Positions 22,787-30,153 of a DNA stretch of 36,627 nucleotides are shown in pieces (position 1 is the first letter of the stretch; every line of letters starts with the position of its first letter). The translations under genes were made by a program, and so were the position numbers. The stretch is from the NCBI RefSeq assembly GCF_000472925.1, contig NZ_AXAS01000070.1, positions 1-36,627 of the forward strand. Direction: 5' to 3'. The notes below the pieces were generated by a model. That model was not told the DNA's origin. It ran no database searches and saw only the letters and a list, made by a program, of their open reading frames with translations. The stretch is from Bradyrhizobium sp. Ec3.3 (GTDB taxonomy: Bacteria; Pseudomonadota; Alphaproteobacteria; Rhizobiales; Xanthobacteraceae).

Positions 22787-23110
22787 ATGACTGGTGTTGT
22801 CCGAAGCACCATTCCGGGCGGGATGTTTGACAGGCACACCTTCCGCTGCGTGGGGATGAATGCTTCGCTTGACGGCAAGGCCACCGGCACCACGGTATGC
22901 GAGGCCATTGATGAGGATGGCGATAAGCGCTTGTCGTACTTTTCTCTTGGCAGTGATGGCAAGGTCGCCCGGGAGAATGTCGTGGGCACTGGAAAATACG
23001 AAGGCATGGTCGCGAGGGGCGCGGTCCTGCCGCTGGGGCCGTTTCCAGTGATCAAAGCTGGAACGTTTCAGGACTGCAATCATCAGAGCGGCACTTACAA
23101 GCTGAAGTAA
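22787..23110 (+). CDS. Conserved hypothetical protein, 107 aa, probably N-truncated
   Basis: The product reads RSTIPGGMFDRHTFRCVGMN, CEAIDEDGDKRLSYF, GTGKYEGMVARGAV, PLGPFPVIKAGTFQDCNHQS and ends GTYKLK. The DEDGDK stretch resembles a calcium-loop sequence. There is no ribosome site before ATG 22787, and proteins of this type that I recall are longer and secreted, so the N-terminus is probably lost. It is followed by a clear terminator. It could still be expressed from the upstream operon. Confidence 0.55.
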   Translation: MTGVVRSTIPGGMFDRHTFRCVGMNASLDGKATGTTVCEAIDEDGDKRLSYFSLGSDGKVARENVVGTGKYEGMVARGAVLPLGPFPVIKAGTFQDCNHQSGTYKLK

Positions 23111-23125
23111 TAGCAGCACGAGAAA

Positions 23126-23155
23126 TGCCGCCATTTGAGCGGCGGCACTTCTTTT
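23126..23155 (+). terminator. Rho-independent terminator
   Basis: The arms TGCCGCC (23126-23132) and GGCGGCA (23141-23147) form a 7-bp stem followed by CTTCTTTT. It lies 15 bp after the stop of the 22787 gene. Confidence 0.75.
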
Positions 23156-23182
23156 GCGAGGCACGCGCGAGCGCGCGCCAGT
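23154..23182 (+). repeat. GC-rich repeat TTGCGAGGCAC..., copy 1
   Basis: TTGCGAGGCACGCGCGAGCG followed by a CGCGCCAGT end aligns with 25882-25912 with a few changes and a small length difference. Confidence 0.55.
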
Positions 23183-23204
23183 GCGCGTTTCGTCTGCCAA
23201 GCCT

Positions 23205-23281
23205 GCGGCAGCCCGGCGCGGATGTCCGGCCGGACTTCAAACTGAGGCCTCCAGTTGCGGCTATGGGATCTCGGTGAAGCC
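23205..23281 (-). pseudogene. Scrap of a duplicate FkbM-like C-terminus
   Basis: On the minus strand the frame reads LHRDPIAATGGL and LKSGRTSAPG, matching the end of the 18539-19387 product (LHRYPIAGTTGLFQLKSGRT). DNA identity is visibly high over about 75 bases, with a 3-base gap, and the original stop is lost. Nothing further upstream matches, so only the tail was copied or remains. Confidence 0.65.
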
Positions 23282-23434
23282 TATCCCAACGAGGTGCCTC
23301 TTTTGAGCAATCGTTCCTTCCCGGCTTGGGGACCTAGAGTTGAAATCGCCCGCCGGGCTTCCAGCCCCAGCCCCGAGAGCAGGCGACCCTACCAAGCTTC
23401 CCGCAAGGTGGGGTCGCTGCCTTGTTGGGGACTC

Positions 23435-23456
23435 GCGGAGGGGAATTAGGACAGTG
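23435..23456 (+). repeat. 22-bp repeat ending AATTAGGACAGTG, copy 2
   Basis: GCGGAGGGGAATTAGGACAG followed by TG; 20 of 22 bases match 7589-7610. It lies about 30 bp upstream of the 23488 start. Confidence 0.55.
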
Positions 23457-23487
23457 TGAGATTTCTTTCATTCATACGGGAGGCCCC

Positions 23488-23664
23488 ATGACCGACGAGA
23501 GACTCGCCCGTCTGCGTGCCCACGATAAGAACATCAGCCGATATCGACGCCTGCTTAAAACCAATCTGTCAGATCTTGAGCGCCAATTTTTGGAACAGCG
23601 CCTGAGCGAGGAAAAGTCTGCGGTCGAGAGCCTGACCCATCCTGCTTTCCACCCCACGGATTGA
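23488..23664 (+). CDS. Small hypothetical protein, 58 aa
   Basis: ATG 23488 has GGGAGG upstream. The product contains RLRAHDKNISRYRRLLKTNL and SDLERQFLEQRLSEEKSAVE, a two-helix, highly charged layout. The pattern NISRYRRLLKTxLSDLERQ recurs in Bradyrhizobium as a short protein of unknown role. No membrane segment. The 22-bp repeat just upstream may carry part of its promoter. Confidence 0.75.
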   Translation: MTDERLARLRAHDKNISRYRRLLKTNLSDLERQFLEQRLSEEKSAVESLTHPAFHPTD

Positions 23665-23821
23665 AGACCGTCTGGACCATGACGTTGCCGGTCTTGTTGC
23701 TGCCGTGACCGCGGCCGAGGTGCCGCCAGATAGACGATCGCCAACCGACCCAGGAAGGAACCCGGCGCGTTTTGCAGGGTTGGCTGATCAAGTGTTCGAC
23801 TCTTACGAGTGGAGGTGATCC

Positions 23822-24223
23822 ATGAGCACCGTCAAGACAGCAGCCGCGCTCTTTTTTGCCGGCACGATATCGTTGGTCAGTGCATCCGCTTCTGCCGCAC
23901 CCCTGTCATCCCTTTCCGGATTAGCGAAATCGACTGAGAATACGGTACAGGTTCGCTGGGGTGGTGGCTGGCACGGTGGTGGCTACGGCTGGCATGGAAG
24001 AGGCTGGGGCATAGGCGCGGGACTTCTTGCAGGCGGTCTGATCGCAGGCGCCCTTGCTGCCCCTTATTACGGTGGCGGCTACTACGATCCTTATTATTCC
24101 TACGGCTACGTGTATCCGGACCCCGGGTATGGGGATCCCTACTATAGCGGAGGATACGGGTATCCACCCGCCTATGCCCCTCCGCCTCGCTTCTATGGGA
24201 GCCCCTACGGAGGTCCCTACTGA
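23822..24223 (+). CDS. Secreted Gly/Tyr/Pro-rich protein, 133 aa
   Basis: GGAGGTGA lies just before ATG 23822. The signal peptide runs to about residue 26 (ending SASAA). The mature part has a WGGGWHGGGYGWHGRGWG stretch, a hydrophobic glycine-zipper-like segment (GLLAGGLIAGALAAPYYGGG) and a YxDPYYSGGYGYPP tail. The His/Trp/Gly stretch could bind metal, which is speculation. This low-complexity exported type is common in rhizobia. A strong terminator follows. Confidence 0.8.
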   Translation: MSTVKTAAALFFAGTISLVSASASAAPLSSLSGLAKSTENTVQVRWGGGWHGGGYGWHGRGWGIGAGLLAGGLIAGALAAPYYGGGYYDPYYSYGYVYPDPGYGDPYYSGGYGYPPAYAPPPRFYGSPYGGPY

Positions 24224-24315
24224 TAGGCCCGCTTCGGCCCTGTCACAAACCTGTGGCATGAGCCTTGCTAATTGAAAACCAACTGGGATTTCAGTGCCCG
24301 GTTTTGAGACAAGAG

Positions 24316-24360
24316 CGCTGCCGGGGGGACTGGCATTTCGAGCCCGGCAGCGTTTGTCTT
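24316..24360 (+). terminator. Rho-independent terminator
   Basis: The arms CGCTGCCGGG (24316-24325) and CCCGGCAGCG (24343-24352) form a 10-bp stem followed by TTTGTCTT. It lies 93 bp after the Gly/Tyr-rich secreted gene. Confidence 0.75.
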
Positions 24361-24568
24361 ATCGGTACTCCTTGGCGCTGTAGAGAGCTTGGCAAGAGAT
24401 TGCCCTTATCCGCCACACCGGACGCGCGACGACCTCATTAAGTCACCAGATCAGCGGCGACCGCTCGACGTACGAACCGTTCAAGGTGCGCTCATGCCGG
24501 CAGACGCATCTTCAAAATATGCGGTCGCGCCGATGAATACATGCCGCCGGTTCACGCCGGCGAGCTCG

Positions 24569-24655
24569 CTACGTCCTGAGAGCGTCGACCGCGTGGGCGA
24601 CAAGAACGCTAATGCTGAGTACGATCAGGCAAACAATTGCGACTTGAAATAACAT
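24569..24655 (-). CDS. Tiny single-helix membrane protein, 28 aa
   Basis: MLFQVAIVCLIVLSISVLVA continues HAVDALRT and stops: one membrane helix and a short polar tail. I recall similar very short proteins in Bradyrhizobium annotation. No clear ribosome site. The overlapping plus-strand frame at 24389-24652 looks non-coding. Confidence 0.55.
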   Translation of the reverse strand: MLFQVAIVCLIVLSISVLVAHAVDALRT

Positions 24656-24768
24656 CGGAGTGGTTTCTGTGTGGCCAAGGGTGAGCTGCTTATAAGCTGT
24701 CACATTTTGCCAGCATTTGGCCGAGCTCGCGGCGCCTTGGTGTTCACGTCGTTACAAGTTTGCAAGGT

Positions 24769-24990
24769 CTAAAATGCCAGCCGGCCAACGCGCACAAGCA
24801 TCATTGGCCCCCCTCCTCGGCCACCAGGATAAGCGCCTCCCTTGCCGCGTGCCATTCGGGCCGACCGTGCATGGCTTTTGGCAATGCCGCACGCGGGCAT
24901 ACAACTCGCCTGACGTAGCCGCCAATGCCCCACCTTTGGCGCATTGGCTGCAAACATCCCTAATTCGGTCTCCCCAGCTTCCTGTTGCCG
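24769..24990 (-). pseudogene. Decayed copy of the family remnant at 700-864
   Basis: In three shifting frames the minus strand reads WRLRQASCMPACGI, then LPKAMHGRPEWHAAREALIL followed by VAEEGG, then MMLVRVGRL. The middle block is the conserved second half (LPKAxHDxPEWxxAxxALxLVAExGG) of the small family whose first half is seen at 727-800. Frame changes near 24805 and 24880 show it is dead. Confidence 0.5.
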
Positions 24991-25034
24991 CCACAAACAG
25001 AACTCACGAATGCGTGACCGCATAGGGGGAAAAG

Positions 25035-25292
25035 ATGCGCGCACAGAGAAGAACGTGGAAAGTCATGGGGGTCAAACGTCGCGAGTCAAATATCGAGCAA
25101 CTCCAGTTAGATCTGGCGGCGTTCAATCGGTGCATAGAGGTCCTGGAAAAAGCCGATGCCAATCCTCACGACGTGGAGGTTCTGACTTCACATGCGCTGA
25201 CCATCGCCGAACAGATCGATGAGGTGCGCTGGTCGAACCCCGCGCAGGCGTTGGGCTGGTTGTTCGAGAAATCAATCCCGCAAGGTCGCTGA
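25035..25292 (+). CDS. Helical hypothetical protein, 85 aa
   Basis: ATG 25035 follows GGGGGAAAAG. The product is helical and acidic: RRESNIEQLQLDLAAFNRCI, EVLEKADANPHDVEVLTSHA, then IDEVRWSNPAQALGWLFEKS. An internal Met (25065) is a possible start. There is no signal or membrane segment. Function is unknown. The next 350 bp (25293-25651) show no supported gene, only GC-rich hairpin sequence around 25460-25490. Confidence 0.6.
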   Translation: MRAQRRTWKVMGVKRRESNIEQLQLDLAAFNRCIEVLEKADANPHDVEVLTSHALTIAEQIDEVRWSNPAQALGWLFEKSIPQGR

Positions 25293-25651
25293 ATCAGAGC
25301 GCTGACTCAGGCAGATGAAAATCGGGCGCTGAGCGTTAGCTGCCCTGGAGCGCGAGCGGCCGCGGCTTTTCGTTCGTGATTAGCTTCGAGCGCCGACCGG
25401 TCCCGGCCTTCACGGGCAGCCCGGCTTTGTGGCCTCGTGGCGCCGCTTTATCTGAATAGACCCGCCATCAAGGTGGGCGGTTCGCCCTTCAAAACTTTCG
25501 CTGACGCCGGAAAAGCCTGCGAATCCTTCTCGACGCATCTAACGAAATGACAGGCCCGAGCCAGCCGAGCGTGCGACGCGAAACGGAGGCCTAGCGCTTT
25601 TCATTCAGCGGGTGCATTCTGGAGTGGCTGGAACTGAGAGAGGGCGTCGTT

Positions 25652-25765
25652 ATGCGTCACCCGTCCAAACCGCTGCTTCACAAAGGGATCGTTTACAAGG
25701 CCGGCACGATCGGTCTCGGGTTGCTCCCCATAGCGATGGCGTTCGCTGCCGTCCTGATACCCTGA
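25652..25765 (+). CDS. Tiny membrane protein, 37 aa
   Basis: MRHPSKPLLHKGIVYKAGTI continues GLGLLPIAMAFAAVLIP and stops: a basic N-terminus and one membrane helix. GAGAGGG lies about 9 bases before the ATG. Function is unknown. Confidence 0.5.
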   Translation: MRHPSKPLLHKGIVYKAGTIGLGLLPIAMAFAAVLIP

Positions 25766-25881
25766 TCGGCACGTCTGCCCCGCGAGGCGCAACTTGATCC
25801 GCCGCGACAGATTAGCCCGACCCACCACCGTCGGTACGTACTAAATTGTGCCCTCTAGCCTGTAGAGCCTCGGCATTTTTC

Positions 25882-25912
25882 TTGCGAGGCACACGCGGGT
25901 GCGCACGCCAGT
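25882..25912 (+). repeat. GC-rich repeat TTGCGAGGCAC..., copy 2
   Basis: TTGCGAGGCACACGCGGGTG followed by CGCACGCCAGT matches 23154-23182. The 6-bp inverted repeat GCCTCG...CGAGGC overlaps its left part (about 25868-25890). It lies just downstream of the stop of the 25920 gene. Confidence 0.55.
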
Positions 25913-25919
25913 CGTTAAG

Positions 25920-26111
25920 CTAGTCGTAGTTGGCGAGAATCCGTTCTAGCGACGGAGCCGCGGTCCTGGTTGCGGCAGGAGGCACCAGAACCACGGCGGT
26001 CAGGATGTGCAGGATGCAAAAGCCGACCGCGATGATCGCCAACAGCGTATTTTCGCTCAGTGCCGGAAGCTGAATGAAGGCGTTCCGTTCCGATTTCTCA
26101 CTCATCGACAT
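25920..26111 (-). CDS. Small membrane protein, 63 aa
   Basis: ATG 26111 follows AAGGGA at 8 bases. A polar N-terminus (MSMSEKSERNAFIQLPALSE) precedes one membrane helix (LLAIIAVGFCILHILTAVVL) and a polar tail ending PSLERILANYD. It overlaps the end of the 26098 gene by 14 bases, so the two form an operon. A downstream in-frame ATG (26105) is also possible. Function is unknown. Confidence 0.65.
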   Translation of the reverse strand: MSMSEKSERNAFIQLPALSENTLLAIIAVGFCILHILTAVVLVPPAATRTAAPSLERILANYD

Positions 26112-26328
26112 TGTCAGGTCCCTTGAGGTCGGGCGTATTGGAGATTGCCCGCTGATCGGACTCCGCGATGAGATGGGCAAATTGTCTTAGGACGCGCTCG
26201 GCCTGTCGCAGCCGCGAGCAGTGCAAGGCTTCGAGCAACCAGGTCGAAAGGCTTCTCCGTTGCGCCTGACGCTCGAAATTTGCTTGAGGCACAGAGAGGC
26301 CGGTCGTTGAAAACGACGCCTGTGGCAT
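26098..26328 (-). CDS. Hypothetical protein, 76 aa
   Basis: The product has a central helical block (LSTWLLEALHCSRLRQAERV, then LRQFAHLIAE) after a polar N-terminus, and an acidic C-terminus. The pattern LLEALHxSRxRQAxRVLxxF recurs in short Bradyrhizobium proteins of unknown role. Its end overlaps the membrane protein gene at 25920. The start (ATG 26328) lacks a clear ribosome site and could be further in. Confidence 0.6.
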   Translation of the reverse strand: MPQASFSTTGLSVPQANFERQAQRRSLSTWLLEALHCSRLRQAERVLRQFAHLIAESDQRAISNTPDLKGPDNVDE

Positions 26329-26688
26329 CGGTCAAATTCCACAATTGAGATCGGAGAGCGGCGCATTTGATGCATGATCATACGCGGGCCCTCTGGGCTC
26401 CTCGCCCACGCAGTCGGTACCATGCCGGTGCGCGGGACGTTGTGCCGTGCGTATCAACCGGCATTGATATATTTTGAGGATGCTCCGCGCCCCGCGGGAC
26501 ACGACTAGCCAGTCGCCTCACCTCCCCGATGCCAAGCTGCCGGGATGGTCGCTCCCCTTCCGAAAAAATACGGCTGTGGCGCACACGCCACGACCTCTGA
26601 GAGAACGTCGCGACGTGCCGACCGTACAATTGCAGGGGATTCAGCGAATCACTTAGACCGCAATTGGGGCTGGGAAGCGGAGAGTAGA

Positions 26689-26787
26689 ATGAGAGTCGCT
26701 TCCTTGGAAAGTGTACTGGCGGCAGCCAGCTTGATCTTGGGTATCGTCATCGTGTTGTGGGGAATCAAGATCTTCTACGGCGTGTAA
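26689..26787 (+). CDS. Tiny single-helix membrane protein, 32 aa
   Basis: MRVASLESVLAAASLILGIV continues IVLWGIKIFYGV and stops. GGAGAG lies 5-6 bases before the ATG. There is one membrane helix. The following 460 bp (26788-27248) contain no frame I can support on either strand. Confidence 0.55.
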   Translation: MRVASLESVLAAASLILGIVIVLWGIKIFYGV

Positions 26788-27248
26788 CGTGTAAACAGAC
26801 AGGACGCAGGCGTCGAACAAGAGACCCTCGAAAAGGTCCACGACGAGGCATCCCTTCCGCGGCGGCGGAAGCCCTGCTGTTTTTCATGAGTGGACGCGCG
26901 CGACGAATGACCGCTGCGTCACGAGGTCGTCCGCTTCGACCTCGCCTTTGCCTTGTCCCGGTTCAGCAACGTCAACCGACGAAGTCGCTGTTCACCCAGG
27001 TGAGCTCACCTAATGCGACGCGCGGACTGGCGCGCTGTTCAAACCCACCCATGAATCCGTGCCCCCTTGGGGCAAAGCGTTGCTGGCAATATACGGTAAT
27101 ATAGTACAGATGCGCCTACGCGAAGTGAACGGCGCGTCCCGGAATGACGAGCATGGTCGGCCCCCGTCCTACTTTGCATGGGGTTGTTTTCGCAAAAATG
27201 CGCGAGGCCCGGGCGGTCGGCATGTCTGGCCCAGTGGATCCCAGGGGA

Positions 27249-27389
27249 TCACTTTCCCTGGCCAACCGATTGCGAGGGATGCGTCGCGAGCCGATCGAGG
27301 GCGGCCTGCTGTGCCCGTTCGCCGAAATGAAGGCACAGGAAGAGGACGAAGCCCGCCACCGCAACGATCGCGAACCAGGCGACGCTCAT
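27249..27389 (-). CDS. Small membrane protein, 46 aa
   Basis: MSVAWFAIVAVAGFVLFLCL is followed by HFGERAQQAALDRLATHPSQ and a short tail: one N-terminal membrane helix and a polar helix. The longer frame to 27434 has a basic low-quality N-terminus and is rejected. Function is unknown. Confidence 0.55.
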   Translation of the reverse strand: MSVAWFAIVAVAGFVLFLCLHFGERAQQAALDRLATHPSQSVGQGK

Positions 27390-27599
27390 GCGTGTCTGCT
27401 TCGAGCGGAGGGATCGAATCGAAGATCGCCGCATCGTCGGCGTCCGTCGTCGTGATCAGAAACGGCCTCGGCTGGTACGGGGGAATCACACCGAGGCCGC
27501 CATTCCCACGTGCCGACAGTCGGCGGTCGTCGGCACAGCAAGGCAAGTCGGCCAGGCGCCAACGGTTCCAAGACACCGAGGCCCGGTTGCTGGACGCCC

Positions 27600-27749
27600 C
27601 TACTCCGCGTCGTTCTCGCGCCGCTCGCGCGCGAGCTGGTGCCACGCCAGCGCAAGCTGGATCAGCCGCTGCCGGTCGGCGCCTTCGGAGGCCGCAGCGC
27701 GCTTCATCGCTGCCTCGGCTTCACTCTCGGGGTCATACTCCGCACTCAT
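27600..27749 (-). CDS. Small helical protein, 49 aa, paralogue of the 1295 gene
   Basis: The product (MSAEYDPESEAEAAMKRAAA, then RQRLIQLALAWHQLARERRE) shares its layout and key residues with the 1295-1465 product: DP..EAE.AM, RL....LAW..LA. Two other in-frame Met codons lie just upstream and give alternative starts. It is soluble; function unknown. Confidence 0.6.
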   Translation of the reverse strand: MSAEYDPESEAEAAMKRAAASEGADRQRLIQLALAWHQLARERRENDAE

Positions 27750-27881
27750 GACCGCGATCATGGCTCGCAAAAGTGGACAAGGGCATGACAATTCGCCCCG
27801 TATGAATGCGGGGGGTCAACGCGGCGCTCCCGCAAAATGATCGGGAAAACCGCAATCGACGCGGGATTTTCCTCGAGGCGG

Positions 27882-28103
27882 CTAAAGTTCTTTCGCAGCG
27901 GCTGACGAGTCGAGGCTTCTCAGGCCGCTCTCGATCACCTCGATATCGTCGTCGATCTGCGCAATCGACTGGCGACAGTCGAATCCCTCGATGGATCTGA
28001 GATCGACGGCAAGGCGCCGCCTGTGCATCCGCAGATCCTCCAGCGACTGGCGATCCCTGATGCGCGTAAAACCTTCGACGATCAACTCGATGGCCTTGGA
28101 CAT
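27882..28103 (-). CDS. Helical hypothetical protein, 73 aa
   Basis: ATG 28103 follows GGGGGT. The product (MSKAIELIVEGFTRIRDRQS, LEDLRMHRRRLAVDLRSIEG, IAQIDDDIEVIESGL) is a helical, charged protein of a kind repeatedly seen in Bradyrhizobium. It has no signal peptide. Function is unknown. Confidence 0.75.
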   Translation of the reverse strand: MSKAIELIVEGFTRIRDRQSLEDLRMHRRRLAVDLRSIEGFDCRQSIAQIDDDIEVIESGLRSLDSSAAAKEL

Positions 28104-28343
28104 GATGCATACCCCCAGCTCTCGACGCAGCCGGTCCGGGCAGTGGGACCGGCACACCGTTTAAGCCTGCGATCCCCGTCCGGGTTCCGTCATTAACGCA
28201 GGTTTGGTTAACGCTGGAGCGCAGCAGAATGCAGGCAACGACGCCTTGCGCCTTCGGCCCTCATTTCGAATTGGCACTCGCTTTGCTCAGGCATGGCCAA
28301 TTAGCCAGACCCGCTCTGGGTCTGTTTCACAGTGAGGCAAGCC

Positions 28344-28610
28344 ATGCAGCCGATGTCCCGCTTCGAAGCGACCGCCACCACACAACTCCACGCCTTGATC
28401 GCCGACCTCAGATGGAGGGTTCAACTCCTCGATGCCGACATCAAGGAAGAGGAGCGCAAGGCCGGCGTGTCCGATCCCGCGAATCTTGCTTATCCCATGC
28501 TGGCCGTGACCCTGCGGGGACGCCGCGATAACCTCCACGCGACGGTTGCCACCCTGCAGCGGCAGCTCGAGGCGGTGGCCCCGCCGGCCGACTGGGGCCG
28601 GGCCGCCTGA
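28344..28610 (+). CDS. Helical hypothetical protein, 88 aa
   Basis: GAGG lies 7 bases before ATG 28344. The product contains ALIADLRWRVQLLDADIKEE and MLAVTLRGRRDNLHATVATL followed by QRQLEAV, a two-helix coiled-coil-like layout. It ends PPADWGRAA. Soluble, unknown function. A CRP-type palindrome lies about 46 bp after its stop, before the next gene. Confidence 0.7.
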   Translation: MQPMSRFEATATTQLHALIADLRWRVQLLDADIKEEERKAGVSDPANLAYPMLAVTLRGRRDNLHATVATLQRQLEAVAPPADWGRAA

Positions 28611-28655
28611 AGTCGCCGGCTTGTGTTGACGGCGGTTCACGAATTGTGGCCGCGA

Positions 28656-28673
28656 CTGTGAATTTAATCACAG
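28656..28673. promoter_or_regulatory. CRP/FNR-family palindrome
   Basis: CTGTGA-ATTTAA-TCACAG has perfect 6-bp arms and fits TGTGA-N6-TCACA exactly. It is centred about 108 bp before the 28773 start. Confidence 0.6.
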
Positions 28674-28772
28674 AGGCGACGCGATTCCTCGGCTAAAAGG
28701 CAGCCGATGCGGCCGCGGGACCTTGCGGCCGCGGGCCAGTCCAACCGACGCTTCAACCGCCCCCTGCCCGCC

Positions 28773-28946
28773 ATGACGCACGACGCCGAAGCAGCAGCCA
28801 CGAACGCCGCGGACGCACAGACGCCGCGCCCGAGCCGCGATCTGCTCGGCGTCGCTTATCTTGCGACTATCGGCGTCGTCATGGTCGCCTGGATCGGCGG
28901 CCTGATCTGGGCCGGAGTAGCCGTGGTGACTTGGCTGATCTTCTAG
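28773..28946 (+). CDS. Small membrane protein, 57 aa
   Basis: The polar Ala/Asp-rich N-terminus (MTHDAEAAATNAADAQTPRP) precedes one or two membrane helices (VAYLATIGVVMVAWIGGLIW, then AGVAVVTWLIF). Ribosome site weak. Its stop overlaps that of the convergent 28943 gene (shared CTAG). A CRP-type palindrome lies upstream. Function is unknown. Confidence 0.6.
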   Translation: MTHDAEAAATNAADAQTPRPSRDLLGVAYLATIGVVMVAWIGGLIWAGVAVVTWLIF

Positions 28947-29035
28947 AAAAGATTTGGCGCCAGTTGCGCGGCCTTGATGCCGCCGCACACGATCATTCCC
29001 CAAAGCGCAACGCTGATCTGGATAGCGTCCAACAT
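28943..29035 (-). CDS. Tiny membrane protein, 30 aa
   Basis: MLDAIQISVALWGMIVCGGI continues KAAQLAPNLF and stops. GGGGAAACGGGAC precedes the ATG. It has one moderately hydrophobic helix. Similar 30-residue proteins (ISxALWxMIxC) are familiar from Bradyrhizobium. It overlaps the end of the opposite-strand 28773 gene. Confidence 0.55.
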   Translation of the reverse strand: MLDAIQISVALWGMIVCGGIKAAQLAPNLF

Positions 29036-29218
29036 GTCCCGTTTCCCCGCGAATCAATTCAATCGTTTTTTTCTTTGATCAGAACCGCGAACTCGCGGGG
29101 AGCGCCAGAGAAAATTTCAGGCAGTTGTTGTGCGTCGCCGAAGAATGCACAGCGCTCGTCGAGCGACGGTATCCGCGTGCCCGAGACTGGTTGAGACGTA
29201 GGCAGCTGCGCAGTTTGC

Positions 29219-30013
29219 CTAACGCGACGCCACGCGCCGCCACTTGGCCTCGATCCGCGCCTTGATCGCGCGGACACGTGCTTCATGCGCGGCCCAATAT
29301 GCGCGGCTGGCCGCCGCCGTGCCGTGTTTGTAGGTCGCGTAGACGTCGGTCGGCTTGACCGGTGACGGCCGTGCTTGTGGTTTCGCGCTCACGACAGTCC
29401 GCGCGGGCTCGGGATCCGGCGCTACGGCCGTGGTCGCGCCTGGTGTCGCGAATGGCGAGTTCATCGCGATGAGGCGGTTGCGCGCGCGATTGCAGTAAAT
29501 CACGGAGCGCGCCGTCATGGTCTCTTCGCCGTGCCCTGCGCGGTATTTCATCAGTGCGCGGCAGAGGTCGCCCTGCGCCAGCCGCCAGGCCCTGGCGAGA
29601 TAAATCACGCCGTAGTGGATGTTGATTTCGGGTCTGGCGAGCTCGACCGTGGTACCTTTGAAGCCGAGCAGGGCCGCGGTCTCGGGCTTGACCTGCATCA
29701 GCCCGATCTCGCCGACGCGGCCAATCACCGTGGAATCGAAGCGGCTTTCGACGAAGACGACGGCTTCTGCGATATCGGGCGGCAACTTCGTCTTCGCAGC
29801 TTCCTTCTCGATCAGCGCGCGAACGGATGCACGCGCCGGAAACGGCTCGGCATCCGCGGCTGACGGAGCTTCGACACTATCCGACGTGACCGCATCGGAG
29901 ACGTCGACGGCCGCAGCATCCGCTGCGCCAGCGCGCACTGGGCCGGCCGCGAGCACCGCCAGACAAAGCGGCGCGGCATACAGGACCCATGACAGGCGCG
30001 TGCAAGACCTCAT
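29219..30013 (-). CDS. Lytic transglycosylase, SLT domain, 264 aa
   Basis: A signal peptide (RLSWVLYAAPLCLAVLAAGP, then VRAGA) precedes an Ala/Asp/Ser linker and an SLT domain at about 65-185. The catalytic Glu is E89 in VVFVESRFDS; the goose-lysozyme-like block GEIGLMQVKPETAALLGF (101-118) and YLARAWRLAQGDLCRALMKY, then RAGHG, are conserved. It cleaves the glycan strand of peptidoglycan in the periplasm with 1,6-anhydro product formation. The C-terminal part is Pro/Ala/Arg-rich without a known fold. The ATG at 30013 is preferred to one 30 bases upstream. Confidence 0.87.
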   Translation of the reverse strand: MRSCTRLSWVLYAAPLCLAVLAAGPVRAGAADAAAVDVSDAVTSDSVEAPSAADAEPFPARASVRALIEKEAAKTKLPPDIAEAVVFVESRFDSTVIGRVGEIGLMQVKPETAALLGFKGTTVELARPEINIHYGVIYLARAWRLAQGDLCRALMKYRAGHGEETMTARSVIYCNRARNRLIAMNSPFATPGATTAVAPDPEPARTVVSAKPQARPSPVKPTDVYATYKHGTAAASRAYWAAHEARVRAIKARIEAKWRRVASR

Positions 30014-30092
30014 CGGCGCTTCATAGCGGAGGCCAGTTAACAACGCTTGTCGGCAAGCCCGCCGCGCGATCGCGCCGCAATTCGAAGGATCG

Positions 30093-30127
30093 CATCAAAC
30101 GAAAGAGGCGGGCCTTGGGCCCGCCTC
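30093..30127 (-). terminator. Rho-independent terminator
   Basis: Perfect 10-bp arms GAGGCGGGCC (30105-30114) and GGCCCGCCTC (30118-30127) with a 3-nt loop, followed on the minus strand by TTTCGTTTGATG. It directly follows the stop of the 30154 gene. Confidence 0.8.
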
Positions 30128-30153
30128 GGTCAGATCGTAGATCGATCCGCGGA

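Noticed and set aside
24389..24652. 87-codon plus-strand frame
   Set aside because: Low-quality composition, and the opposite strand holds a convincing 28-residue membrane protein.
27059..27751. Long plus-strand frame of 230 codons
   Set aside because: Arg/Pro/Ser-rich composition typical of a shadow frame; it runs opposite the small genes at 27249 and 27600, which have better coding character.
29059..29286. 75-codon minus-strand frame overlapping the transglycosylase end
   Set aside because: The hydrophilic last part looks coding-like but the start lies within another gene and no ribosome site is present.
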